NCBI RefSeq assembly: GCF_001544875.2 | Contig: NZ_FCOA02000025.1 | Location: 57,952-121,951 of the forward strand | From: Caballeronia hypogeia | GTDB lineage: Bacteria; Pseudomonadota; Gammaproteobacteria; Burkholderiales; Burkholderiaceae | Direction: 5' to 3' | DNA: 64,000 bases | Shown here: positions 25,616 to 33,803 of the stretch, in pieces | How positions within the stretch are numbered: position 1 is the first letter of the stretch | How the letters are laid out: each line of letters opens with the position of its first letter | Program-made: the position numbers and the translations under genes | Notes under the pieces: model-generated | What the model saw: the letters and a program-made list of their open reading frames with translations, nothing else | Told to the model about the DNA's origin: nothing | The model's database searches: none

Positions 25616-26293
25616 ATGCAGCCTCCCATCAATCTGCCAGCGCCCTACGGCATGCACGCCGGTCTCGCGAAGGCATTCGCCGCGTGTCCGCTGATCGCGA
25701 TCCTGCGCGGCGTGACGCCGTCCGATGCCGCTGATCACGGCCGCGCGCTCTATGAAGCGGGCTTTCGCATCATAGAGGTGCCGCTCAATTCGCCGCAGCC
25801 GTTCGACAGCATCGCGGCAATCCGCCAGGCGCTGCCCGCCGAGGCGATTGTCGGGGCGGGAACGGTGCTGCATCCGAGTTACGTCGACAGCGTGAAGGCC
25901 GCGGGCGGCGAACTGATCGTGATGCCGCACAGCGACGCCGATGTCGTGCGCGCCGCGAAGGCGCAAGGTCTCGCGTGCGCGCCGGGTGTGGCGACGCCGA
26001 ATGAGGCGTTCCTCGCGCTCAAGAACGGCGCGGACGTGCTGAAGATGTTCCCAGCCGAGCAGCTCGGCCCGTTGGTGACGAAAGCGTGGCGCGCGGTGAT
26101 CGCGAAGGAAGTGCCGCTCGTCCCGGTCGGCGGGATCGCGCCGGACAACATGGGCCCCTTCCTCGCGGCGGGCGCGAACGGCTTCGGGCTCGGTTCCGCG
26201 CTGTACAAGCCGGGCCAGGGCGTGGAGGCGACCGCGCGCAACGCGAAGGCGTTCATCGACGGGCTCGCCATGGCGCGAGGCGAAACGAAATGA
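25616..26293 (+). CDS. dgoA: 2-dehydro-3-deoxy-6-phosphogalactonate aldolase
   Basis: Splits 2-keto-3-deoxy-6-phosphogalactonate to pyruvate and glyceraldehyde 3-phosphate. The 225-aa class I aldolase is a relative of Eda; the Schiff-base lysine is Lys143 in VLKMFPAEQLGP, and Glu54 (IIEVPLNSP) is the catalytic base. GAGTG before the ATG is a weak ribosome site. The stop overlaps the following SDR start (ATGA). The motif PLNSP instead of TLRT separates it from the Entner-Doudoroff aldolase at 63294. Confidence 0.94.
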   Translation: MQPPINLPAPYGMHAGLAKAFAACPLIAILRGVTPSDAADHGRALYEAGFRIIEVPLNSPQPFDSIAAIRQALPAEAIVGAGTVLHPSYVDSVKAAGGELIVMPHSDADVVRAAKAQGLACAPGVATPNEAFLALKNGADVLKMFPAEQLGPLVTKAWRAVIAKEVPLVPVGGIAPDNMGPFLAAGANGFGLGSALYKPGQGVEATARNAKAFIDGLAMARGETK

Positions 26294-27066
26294 ACCGGCT
26301 CGCCGGCAAGGTCGCGATGGTCACGGGCGCGGGACGCGGCATCGGCGCCGCGATCGCGCTGGCGTTCGCGCGCGAAGGCGCGCGCGTCGCACTGGCGGAA
26401 CTGGACATGGCGACCGCTTCGGAGACGGCGCGGCGCATCGGCCAGGAAACCGGCGCGGACGTGATCGCGGTGGAAACCGACGTGACGCGGAGCGCATCGG
26501 TGAAGCAGGCCGTCGAGGCGACCGAAACGAAGCTCGGCCCGCTCGACGTGCTCGTGAACAACGCGGGCATCAACGTGTTCTGCGACCCGCTCACGATGAC
26601 CGACGACGACTGGCGCCGCTGCTTCGCCGTCGATCTCGACGGCGTGTGGAACGGCTGCCGCGCGGTGCTACCCGGCATGGTGGAACGCGGGCGCGGGAGC
26701 ATCGTCAATATTGCGTCCACGCACAGCTTCAAGATCATTCCCGGCTGCTTTCCGTATCCGGTGGCCAAGCACGGCGTGATCGGACTGACGCGTGCGCTCG
26801 GCATCGAATACGCGCCGAACAACGTGCGCGTGAATGCGATCGCGCCGGGTTACATCGAAACGCAACTGACGCTGGACTGGTGGGACTCGCAAGCCGACCC
26901 GCAGGCCGCGCGCCAGGCGACGCTCGATCTTCAGCCGATGAAGCGCATCGGCCAGCCGCGCGAAGTCGCGATGACGGCGGTGTTCCTCGCATCGGATGAG
27001 GCGCCGTTCATCAACGCGAGCTGCATCACGGTGGATGGCGGTCGTTCCGCGCTCTACCACGATTAG
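26290..27066 (+). CDS. Short-chain dehydrogenase/reductase
   Basis: A 258-aa classical SDR. The cofactor loop is TGAGRGIGAAIALAF; NNAG at about residues 92-95, the catalytic serine in NIASTHS and the YPVAKHGVIG motif with Tyr and Lys are all present. The glycine motif with an acidic residue after strand 2 (ALAELD) suggests NAD. It is translationally coupled to dgoA. It may oxidise the sugar or a pathway intermediate; which substrate is uncertain because a second SDR lies downstream in the same cluster. Confidence 0.85.
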   Translation: MNRLAGKVAMVTGAGRGIGAAIALAFAREGARVALAELDMATASETARRIGQETGADVIAVETDVTRSASVKQAVEATETKLGPLDVLVNNAGINVFCDPLTMTDDDWRRCFAVDLDGVWNGCRAVLPGMVERGRGSIVNIASTHSFKIIPGCFPYPVAKHGVIGLTRALGIEYAPNNVRVNAIAPGYIETQLTLDWWDSQADPQAARQATLDLQPMKRIGQPREVAMTAVFLASDEAPFINASCITVDGGRSALYHD

Positions 27067-27149
27067 ACGAATCAGAAGAATGACGCACTGGCCGCGGTGC
27101 GACATGTCATCACAAAGAAAAAACACACGGCCAACCCAACCTTCGTAGC

Positions 27150-27163
27150 GCCCGCGCGCGGGC
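27150..27163 (+). repeat. GC palindrome upstream of araF
   Basis: GCCCGCGCGCGGGC is a perfect 14-bp palindrome in the 132-base gap between the SDR and the binding-protein gene, 23 bases before the ribosome binding site. It may be an mRNA stem-loop or an operator for an internal promoter. Confidence 0.4.
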
Positions 27164-27198
27164 ATTGTTCGACATCGGAAAAAGTCGGGAGACAAAAA

Positions 27199-28206
27199 AT
27201 GAAACGCAGACTGTTCCTCACGCTGATCGCCGCCGCCACGGCAACGAGCGCGTCCATGATCGCGGCGCCCGTGGCGCAGGCCGCCGACGAGGTCAAGATC
27301 GGCTTCCTCGTGAAGCAGCCGGAAGAGCCGTGGTTCCAGGACGAATGGAAATTCGCGGAAATGGCCGCGAAGGAGAAGGGCTTCACGCTCGTGAAGATCG
27401 GCGCGCCGTCGGGCGAAAAGGTCATGAGCGCGATCGACAACCTCGCCGCGCAGAAGGCGCAGGGCTTCATCATCTGCACGCCGGACGTGAAGCTCGGGCC
27501 GGGAATCGTCGCGAAGGCGAAGGCCGACAAGCTCAAGATGATGACCGTGGATGACCGTCTGGTCGACGGTTCCGGCAAGCCGATCGAGTCGGTGCCGCAC
27601 ATGGGCATCTCGGCGTACAACATCGGCAAGCAGGTGGGCGACGGCATCGCCGCTGAGATCAAGAAGCGCGGCTGGGACATGAAGGATGTCGGTGCGATCG
27701 ACGTGACTTACGAGCAGTTGCCGACCGCGCACGACCGCACGGCCGGCGCCACCGACGCGCTCGTCGCTGCGGGCTTCCCGAAGGCGAACATCGTCGCTGC
27801 GCCGCAGGCCAAGACCGACACCGAGAACGCGTTCAACGCCGCGAATATCGCGCTCACGAAGAACCCGAAGTACAAGCACTGGGTCGCCTACGGCCTGAAC
27901 GACGAAGCCGTGCTCGGCGCGGTGCGCGCGGCCGAAGGCCGTGGCTTCAAGGCCGACAACATGATCGGCATCGGTATCGGCGGATCGGACTCGGCGCTGA
28001 ACGAGTTCAAGAAGCCGAACCCGACGGGCTTCTTCGGCACCGTGATCATCAGCCCGAAGCGTCACGGCGAGGAGACATCCGAGCTGATGTACGCGTGGAT
28101 CAAGGACGGCAAGGCGCCGCCGCCGCTCACGCTGACGACCGGCATGCTGGCCACGCGCGACAACGTCTCGCAGGTGCGCGAGCAGATGGGTCTCGCGTCG
28201 AAGTAA
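27199..28206 (+). CDS. araF: ABC transporter periplasmic sugar-binding protein, AraF type
   Basis: A 335-aa periplasmic receptor for L-arabinose and probably D-galactose. ATG at 27199 with GGGAGA at 27187-27192 is preferred over an upstream in-frame start. A Sec signal peptide (MKRRLFLTLIAAATATSASM) ends near AQAADEV. The periplasmic-binding fold starts KIGFLVKQPEEPWFQDEWKF, a sequence close to E. coli AraF, and GIGIGGSDSALNEF forms part of the ligand pocket. It is followed by an intercistronic hairpin and the ATPase gene. Confidence 0.92.
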   Translation: MKRRLFLTLIAAATATSASMIAAPVAQAADEVKIGFLVKQPEEPWFQDEWKFAEMAAKEKGFTLVKIGAPSGEKVMSAIDNLAAQKAQGFIICTPDVKLGPGIVAKAKADKLKMMTVDDRLVDGSGKPIESVPHMGISAYNIGKQVGDGIAAEIKKRGWDMKDVGAIDVTYEQLPTAHDRTAGATDALVAAGFPKANIVAAPQAKTDTENAFNAANIALTKNPKYKHWVAYGLNDEAVLGAVRAAEGRGFKADNMIGIGIGGSDSALNEFKKPNPTGFFGTVIISPKRHGEETSELMYAWIKDGKAPPPLTLTTGMLATRDNVSQVREQMGLASK

Positions 28207-28222
28207 GTTCGTGCGAGGTAAA

Positions 28223-28247
28223 GCGGGCCGCTGTACATGCGGCCCGC
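28223..28247 (+). repeat. Intercistronic hairpin between araF and araG
   Basis: GCGGGCCGC (28223-28231) and GCGGCCCGC (28239-28247) pair perfectly around a 7-base loop. No U-tract follows. Hairpins after binding-protein genes commonly protect the upstream mRNA from 3' exonucleases, so that the receptor is made in excess over the membrane components. Confidence 0.65.
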
Positions 28248-28270
28248 GCTTCGGTAACAAAGGAGGCGAT

Positions 28271-29785
28271 GTGTCAGCGACGCTGCGTTTTGACAATATC
28301 GGCAAGGTGTTTCCAGGCGTGCGCGCGCTCGACGGCGTGTCGTTCGACGTCAACGCCGGCGAAGTTCACGGTTTGATGGGCGAGAACGGCGCGGGCAAAT
28401 CGACCTTGCTCAAGATTCTCGGCGGCGAGTATCAGCCCGATTCGGGGCGCGTGCTCATCGACGATCAGGAAGTGCATTTCGCGAGCGCGGCCGCTTCGAT
28501 CGGCGCGGGCATCGCGGTGATTCACCAGGAATTGCAGTACGTGCCGGATCTGACCGTGTCCGAGAACCTGCTGCTCGGCGCGCTGCCGAACCGGCTCGGC
28601 TGGGTGAACAAGCGCGCGGCGAAAAAGCACGTCGCAGAACGGCTTACGGCGATGGGCGTCGATCTCGATCCGAACGCGAAGCTGCGCAAGCTTTCCATCG
28701 CGCAGCGGCAGATGGTCGAGATCTGCAAGGCGCTGTTGCGCAATGCGCGCGTGATCGCGCTCGACGAGCCGACTTCATCGCTGTCGCATCGCGAAACGGA
28801 AGTGCTGTTCAAGCTCGTGCGCGATCTGAAGGCCGACAAGCGCGCGCTGATCTACATCTCGCATCGCATGGACGAGATCTACGAGTTGTGCGACGCGTGC
28901 ACGATCTTCCGCGATGGCCGCAAGATCGCGTCGCATCTCGCGCTCGCGGACGTGCCGCGCGAGACGCTCGTGCAGGAGATGGTCGGCCGCGAGATCAGCG
29001 ACATCTATAACTATCGCGAGCGTCCGCTGGGCGACGTGCGTTTCTCCGTGAAGAACGTGCTGGGCGATGCGCTTTCCGCTCCCGTGAGCTTCGAGGTGAA
29101 GCGCGGCGAGATCGTCGGATTCTTCGGTCTGGTGGGCGCGGGCCGCAGCGAGCTGATGCATCTCGTCTACGGCGCGGACAAGAAGAAAGACGGCGAGATT
29201 CAGCTCGACGGCAAGCCGATCAAGGTGCGCAGCACGGGCGAGGCGATTCGCCACGGCATCGTGCTGTGCCCGGAGGATCGCAAGGAAGAGGGCATCGTCG
29301 CGATGGCGACGGTCGCGGAGAACATCAACATCTCGTGCCGGCGTCATTACCTGCGCGGCGGTCTGTTTCTCGATCGCAAGAAGGAAGCGCAGACGGCTGA
29401 CCGCTTTATTCAGTTGCTGAAGATCAAGACGCCGAGCCGCAAGCAGCGCATCCGTTTTCTGTCGGGCGGCAATCAGCAGAAAGCGATTCTGTCGCGCTGG
29501 CTCGCGGAGCCGGACCTTAAGGTCGTGATTCTCGACGAACCGACGCGCGGCATCGACGTGGGCGCGAAGCACGAGATCTACAACGTGATCTATCAGCTGG
29601 CGGAACGCGGCTGCGCGATCGTGATGATCTCGTCGGAATTGCCGGAAGTGCTGGGCGTGTCGGACCGGATCGTCGTGATGCGGCAGGGGCGGATCGCCGG
29701 CGAATTGCCGCGCGGGAAGGCGAGCGAACAATCGGTGTTGAGCCTTGCGCTGCCGCAGGCTGAAACCGTTGCGCAGGCAGCATAA
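28271..29785 (+). CDS. araG: Arabinose-type ABC transporter ATP-binding protein
   Basis: A 504-aa duplicated ATPase energising sugar uptake. GTG at 28271 follows AGGAGG (28261-28266). The first nucleotide-binding domain has the Walker A GENGAGKST and the signature LSIAQRQMVEI with Walker B ALDEPTSSL. The second has a degenerate P-loop (GLVGAGRSELM), the signature LSGGNQQKAILSRWL and ILDEPTRGIDVG, as is usual in the CUT2 class. It lies between araF and araH in one operon. Confidence 0.95.
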   Translation: MSATLRFDNIGKVFPGVRALDGVSFDVNAGEVHGLMGENGAGKSTLLKILGGEYQPDSGRVLIDDQEVHFASAAASIGAGIAVIHQELQYVPDLTVSENLLLGALPNRLGWVNKRAAKKHVAERLTAMGVDLDPNAKLRKLSIAQRQMVEICKALLRNARVIALDEPTSSLSHRETEVLFKLVRDLKADKRALIYISHRMDEIYELCDACTIFRDGRKIASHLALADVPRETLVQEMVGREISDIYNYRERPLGDVRFSVKNVLGDALSAPVSFEVKRGEIVGFFGLVGAGRSELMHLVYGADKKKDGEIQLDGKPIKVRSTGEAIRHGIVLCPEDRKEEGIVAMATVAENINISCRRHYLRGGLFLDRKKEAQTADRFIQLLKIKTPSRKQRIRFLSGGNQQKAILSRWLAEPDLKVVILDEPTRGIDVGAKHEIYNVIYQLAERGCAIVMISSELPEVLGVSDRIVVMRQGRIAGELPRGKASEQSVLSLALPQAETVAQAA

Positions 29786-29803
29786 GGACAAGAGGAGCGA
29801 ATC

Positions 29804-30820
29804 ATGGAAGCAAGAGAAAACATCGTGGGGCAGGCGACGGAAACCGTCGCGAACGCGCTGATCCCGCAGAAGAGCGATAAACAGAAGTGGTGGCAGCAGA
29901 TCACGGAGTACAGCCTGATCGTGATCTTCATCGTGATGTTCCTGACGATGTCGCTGACGGTCGATCACTTCTTTTCGATCGAAAACATGCTGGGTCTCGC
30001 GCTGTCGATTTCGCAGATCGGCATGGTCGCCTGCACGATGATGTTCTGCCTGGCGTCGCGCGATTTCGACTTGTCGGTGGGGTCGACGATCGCCTTCGCC
30101 GGCGTGCTGTGCGCGATGGTGCTGAACGCGACGGACAACACGTTCATCGCGATCATTGCGGCGGTTGCGGCGGGCGCGGTGATTGGCTTCGTGAATGGCG
30201 CGGTGATCGCGTATCTGCGGATCAACGCGCTGATCACGACTTTGGCCACGATGGAAATCGTGCGTGGGCTTGGGTTCATCGTGTCGCATGGACAGGCGGT
30301 GGGCGTGTCGTCGGATACGTTCATTGCCTTGGGCGGTTTGTCGATGCTCGGGATTTCCCTGCCGATCTGGGTCACGCTTGCGTGCTTCATCGTTTTCGGC
30401 GTATTGCTCAACCAGACTGTTTATGGGCGGAACACGCTGGCTATCGGTGGGAATCCTGAAGCTTCGAGACTTGCGGGTATCAATGTGGAGCGCACGCGCG
30501 TCTGGATCTTCTTGATTCAGGGCGCGGTCACCGCGCTGGCGGGCGTCATTCTCGCTTCGCGGATTACGTCGGGGCAGCCGAATGCGGCTCAGGGCTTCGA
30601 GCTGAACGTGATCTCGGCTTGCGTGCTCGGCGGGGTTTCGTTGCTGGGCGGAAGGGCTACGATCTCGGGCGTCGTGATCGGGGTGCTGATCATGGGCACC
30701 GTCGAGAACGTCATGAATCTTTTGAATATCGATGCGTTCTATCAGTACCTTGTTCGTGGGGCGATTCTGCTGGCTGCTGTGCTGCTCGATCAGTTGAAGA
30801 ATCGCGGATCGCGGGATTGA
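29804..30820 (+). CDS. araH: Arabinose-type ABC transporter permease
   Basis: A 338-aa inner-membrane permease of the CUT2/RbsC family. About eight to ten hydrophobic segments are visible, starting near residue 36 (YSLIVIFIVMFLTMSLT). The family signature GGNPEASRLAGINVERT lies around residues 210-225, and GGVSLLGGRATISGVVIGVLIMGTVENVM near the end is typical. GAGGAG precedes the ATG at 29804. A strong hairpin follows the stop. Confidence 0.95.
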   Translation: MEARENIVGQATETVANALIPQKSDKQKWWQQITEYSLIVIFIVMFLTMSLTVDHFFSIENMLGLALSISQIGMVACTMMFCLASRDFDLSVGSTIAFAGVLCAMVLNATDNTFIAIIAAVAAGAVIGFVNGAVIAYLRINALITTLATMEIVRGLGFIVSHGQAVGVSSDTFIALGGLSMLGISLPIWVTLACFIVFGVLLNQTVYGRNTLAIGGNPEASRLAGINVERTRVWIFLIQGAVTALAGVILASRITSGQPNAAQGFELNVISACVLGGVSLLGGRATISGVVIGVLIMGTVENVMNLLNIDAFYQYLVRGAILLAAVLLDQLKNRGSRD

Positions 30821-30832
30821 TGGGTTTGGGGC

Positions 30833-30863
30833 GCGCGTGGGCTTCTCGTGGAAGCCCACGCGC
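30833..30863 (+). repeat. Perfect 13-bp intercistronic stem-loop after araH
   Basis: GCGCGTGGGCTTC (30833-30845) and GAAGCCCACGCGC (30851-30863) are perfect complements around TCGTG. No U-tract follows on either strand, so it is more likely a transcript-stabilising or pausing element than a full terminator. It divides the transport genes from the second SDR. Confidence 0.7.
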
Positions 30864-30887
30864 AAATCAAAAGCAAAGAGACAACCA

Positions 30888-31673
30888 ATGGCAATAGCAC
30901 CGAAACTAGCCCGCTACCCCAGCCTGGAAGGCAAAACCGTGCTGATCACCGGCGGCGCCACCGGCATCGGCGAGGGCTTCGTCGAACACTTCTTCGATCA
31001 AGGCTCGAAGGTCGCGTTCTTCGACATCGACACGAACGCGGGCGAAGCGCTGGCAGACCGGCTCGGCGCAGCCTTGCAGCCAAACCAGACGCGCCCGATG
31101 TTTCTCAACGTCGACCTGACCGACATCGACGCCCTGCGAAACGGCATTGAAGACGTGCGAGCGGCATTCGGCCCGATCGGCGTGCTCGTCAACAACGCCG
31201 CCAACGACAAACGCCACGCGATCGAAGACGTCACGCCCGAGTCCTACGATGCGGGCATCGCGGTCAACATCCGTCACCAGTTCTTCGCGGCTCAGGCCGT
31301 GATCGCCGACATGAAGCGGGCGGGCGGCGGCTCGATCATCAATCTCGGCTCGATCAGCTGGATGCTCAAGCAAGGCAACTTCCCCGTCTACACGACGTCG
31401 AAATCCGCCGTGCAAGGTATGACGCGCGGCCTCGCGCGCGACCTCGGCAAGTTTGGCATTCGTGTGAACACGCTCGTGCCCGGCTGGGTCATGACGGAAA
31501 AGCAAAAGCGCCTGTGGCTCGACGACGCCGGCAAGGAAGCCATCAAGCAAGGCCAGTGCATCGACGGGGAGCTGCTGCCCGTGCATCTCGCGCGCGCGGC
31601 GCTGTTCCTCGCCTCGGACGACAGCAGCATGATCACCGCGCAGGACATGATCGTCGACGGAGGATGGGCATGA
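30888..31673 (+). CDS. SDR-family sugar 1-dehydrogenase (D-galactose/L-arabinose type)
   Basis: A 261-aa SDR. Cofactor loop TGGATGIGEGFVEHF, the NNAANDKRHAIEDV motif typical of rhizobial D-galactose 1-dehydrogenases, the catalytic serine in NLGSISW and the YTTSKSAVQG motif are present. It probably oxidises the incoming sugar to the lactone, the product expected for the lactonase encoded immediately downstream (ATGA overlap). Substrate assignment to galactose over arabinose is inference from that motif. Confidence 0.85.
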   Translation: MAIAPKLARYPSLEGKTVLITGGATGIGEGFVEHFFDQGSKVAFFDIDTNAGEALADRLGAALQPNQTRPMFLNVDLTDIDALRNGIEDVRAAFGPIGVLVNNAANDKRHAIEDVTPESYDAGIAVNIRHQFFAAQAVIADMKRAGGGSIINLGSISWMLKQGNFPVYTTSKSAVQGMTRGLARDLGKFGIRVNTLVPGWVMTEKQKRLWLDDAGKEAIKQGQCIDGELLPVHLARAALFLASDDSSMITAQDMIVDGGWA

Positions 31674-32539
31674 ACGCCACGCTGCTGATCGATTCCCAGT
31701 GCTCGCTCGGCGAAGGCGCGACGTGGTGTGCCGCGAGCGGCGCATTCTGGTGGACCGACATCGAAGGCAAAAAGCTCTGGCGCCACGATCCGCGCGACGG
31801 CAAAAGCGCATCCTTCGACATGCCCGAGCGCCTTGCCTGCTTCACGCCCTGCGCCGATGCGCGCTTTCTGCTGCTCGGTCTCGCATCGCGGCTCGCGTTC
31901 TACGAGATCGCCACGGGCAACATCGAAACCATCATGGAAGTCGAAGCCGATCTGCCCACGCGGCTCAACGATGGCCGCTGCGATCGGCAGGGCCGCTTCG
32001 TGTTCGGCACGAAGCACGATGTGGACGATGCCGAAGCGATCGGCGGCTTCTATCGGCTGAACGCCGATCTTTCGCTCGAACGGCTGCCGCTCGGCGATTG
32101 CGCGATCTCGAACAGCATCGGCTTTTCGCCCGACGGCGCGACGATGTATTACTGCGATTCGCCTACACGCCAGATCCGCGCGTGCGACTATGCGAGCTTC
32201 GCCAATGACCGCGTATTCGTCGAACTGAGCGATGCGACCGGCGTGCCGGACGGTTCCATAGTCGATGCCGAAGGCGGCCTGTGGAACGCGCAGTGGGGCG
32301 GCGCGCGCGTCGTGCGCTACGCTCCCGATGGACGCGAGACGGCGCGCATCGACGTGCCGACCGCGCAGCCGAGTTGCGCCGCATTCGGCGGCGCGGACTT
32401 CGGCACGCTGTATGTGACGAGCGCGCGCATCGGTCTGGACGATGCCGCGCTCAAAAGCGATGTGCACGCGGGCGGCGTGTTCGTCGCGACGCCCGGCGCG
32501 CGCGGCCTCGCCGAAGCCGTATTCGCGGGCAAGGCGTAA
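31670..32539 (+). CDS. SMP-30/gluconolactonase family sugar lactonase
   Basis: A 289-aa beta-propeller hydrolase that opens sugar 1,4-lactones. The metal-binding residues are seen as Glu in SLGEGATWCA, Asn in RLNDGRCDRQGRF and Asp in GFSPDGATMYYCDS. The LVDAEGGLWNA-like segment (SIVDAEGGLWNAQWGG) is characteristic. It is translationally coupled to the sugar dehydrogenase, which fits conversion of galactono- or arabinono-lactone to the acid. Confidence 0.92.
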   Translation: MNATLLIDSQCSLGEGATWCAASGAFWWTDIEGKKLWRHDPRDGKSASFDMPERLACFTPCADARFLLLGLASRLAFYEIATGNIETIMEVEADLPTRLNDGRCDRQGRFVFGTKHDVDDAEAIGGFYRLNADLSLERLPLGDCAISNSIGFSPDGATMYYCDSPTRQIRACDYASFANDRVFVELSDATGVPDGSIVDAEGGLWNAQWGGARVVRYAPDGRETARIDVPTAQPSCAAFGGADFGTLYVTSARIGLDDAALKSDVHAGGVFVATPGARGLAEAVFAGKA

Positions 32540-32586
32540 GGAAAAAACAACGAGGCGGCGCGCGCTCGACGCGCCACCCGACACGT

Positions 32587-32606
32587 CCCGGCCGCGCCGG
32601 GTTTTT
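32587..32606 (+). terminator. Rho-independent terminator after the lactonase gene
   Basis: CCCGGC (32587-32592), loop CGC, GCCGGG (32596-32601) and five T residues. It ends the dgo-ara operon and leaves the epimerase gene partly independent. Confidence 0.75.
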
Positions 32607-32629
32607 CGCCTCTCGATGGAGCACGAGTC

Positions 32630-33733
32630 ATGGCTGTTGCGCGCACAGAGCAAAGACCGAATCCTGCATCGACCACCACGGCTCAGGCGAACGCTCGCCG
32701 CTCGAGGCTGGCCGCCGCGGCCGAACCGCCGATACGCCCCGGTCCGAGCACCGCGGTCGTCGCCATTGGCGGGGCCAGCGCCAATGGCTGCGTGACGCTC
32801 GCCAACGCGCATCTGCGGCTGGAACTCGCGCCCGCGCTCGGCGGCGGCATCACGCGTTTCGACTGGCGTCACGAAGGCGCGCTCGTGCCGATCTTCCGGC
32901 CCTGCGCCGATCCCGGTCCGAATACCGATCCGAACCAGCTCGCGTGTTATCCGCTGCTGCCGTATTCGAACCGCATCGGCAATGGCCGATTCGAATTTTC
33001 CGGACGCGCGATCGACGTGCCATGCAATCGCGCTGGCGAACCGCTGCCGCTGCATGGCGACGGCTGGCTCGATGCATGGACCGTGGCCGAGGAAGAGGCG
33101 GGGCGCGTGCGCATGACGCTCGAACGCAACGCCGGCAAGCCGTATTCGTTCCGCGCAGCGCAGACCTGCACGCTCGACGAAGCGACGCTCGTCGTCACGC
33201 TCGACGTGCAGAACACCGGCGACGAAGCGCTGCCCTTCGGCCTTGGGCTGCATCCGTTCCTGATGCGCGAGCCGGACACGGAGCTTTCGGCGGCGGCGGG
33301 CGGCGTGTGGCTCTGCGGCGATGACTGGCTGCCGGTGCGCCACGTGCCGACGCCGCCCGCATGGCAATTCGGCGTTGCGTATCCGATGCCGTCGGAAATG
33401 GTGAACAACGCGTTCACCGGATGGAGCGGCCGCACGAGCGTGCTGTGGCCGGCCCGGCGGCTGTCGCTGACGATCGCGGCGGACACGGATTACTACGTGC
33501 TTTACGCGCCGCCCGGCGAGGATTTCTTCTGCTTCGAACCGGTCGATCACCCGATCAACGCGGTGAATCTGCCGGGCGGCGGCGAAGCGCACGGCATGAC
33601 TGTGCTCGCGCCGGGCGAGCGTTTGTCGCGCGAATTCCGCTTCACGGTCGAGCGCACCGGCGAAGCGGCGCGGCGTGGACGGCCGCGCACGCGGGCAGGC
33701 GCGAAGGCGCGCGCGAGAAACGCGTCGCGCTGA
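32630..33733 (+). CDS. Aldose 1-epimerase
   Basis: A 367-aa galactose-mutarotase-fold enzyme that interconverts alpha and beta anomers, supplying the anomer used by the dehydrogenase. GGAG precedes the ATG. The first 50 residues (Arg/Thr/Pro-rich) are a poorly conserved extension; the core begins near CVTLANAHLRLELAP. Substrate motifs LPLHGDGWLDAW and GLGLHPFLMREPDT carry the two histidines, and the catalytic glutamate is probably in FCFEPVDHPINAVN. The C-terminal tail is Arg-rich. Confidence 0.9.
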   Translation: MAVARTEQRPNPASTTTAQANARRSRLAAAAEPPIRPGPSTAVVAIGGASANGCVTLANAHLRLELAPALGGGITRFDWRHEGALVPIFRPCADPGPNTDPNQLACYPLLPYSNRIGNGRFEFSGRAIDVPCNRAGEPLPLHGDGWLDAWTVAEEEAGRVRMTLERNAGKPYSFRAAQTCTLDEATLVVTLDVQNTGDEALPFGLGLHPFLMREPDTELSAAAGGVWLCGDDWLPVRHVPTPPAWQFGVAYPMPSEMVNNAFTGWSGRTSVLWPARRLSLTIAADTDYYVLYAPPGEDFFCFEPVDHPINAVNLPGGGEAHGMTVLAPGERLSREFRFTVERTGEAARRGRPRTRAGAKARARNASR

Positions 33734-33748
33734 CGCCGACCCGGGAAC

Positions 33749-33780
33749 CGATGCCACGCACGTTAAAATGCGTGGCATCG
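33749..33780 (+). promoter_or_regulatory. Perfect 12-bp inverted repeat upstream of pyrF
   Basis: CGATGCCACGCA (33749-33760) and TGCGTGGCATCG (33769-33780) are perfect inverted copies around an 8-base spacer. TAAAAT (33764-33769), a possible -10, lies inside. The element ends 23 bases before the pyrF ATG. It could be an operator over the -10 or, if transcribed from further upstream, a stem-loop. No U-tract follows. Confidence 0.5.
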
Positions 33781-33803
33781 ACGTTCTCACAGACTTCCCC
33801 GCC

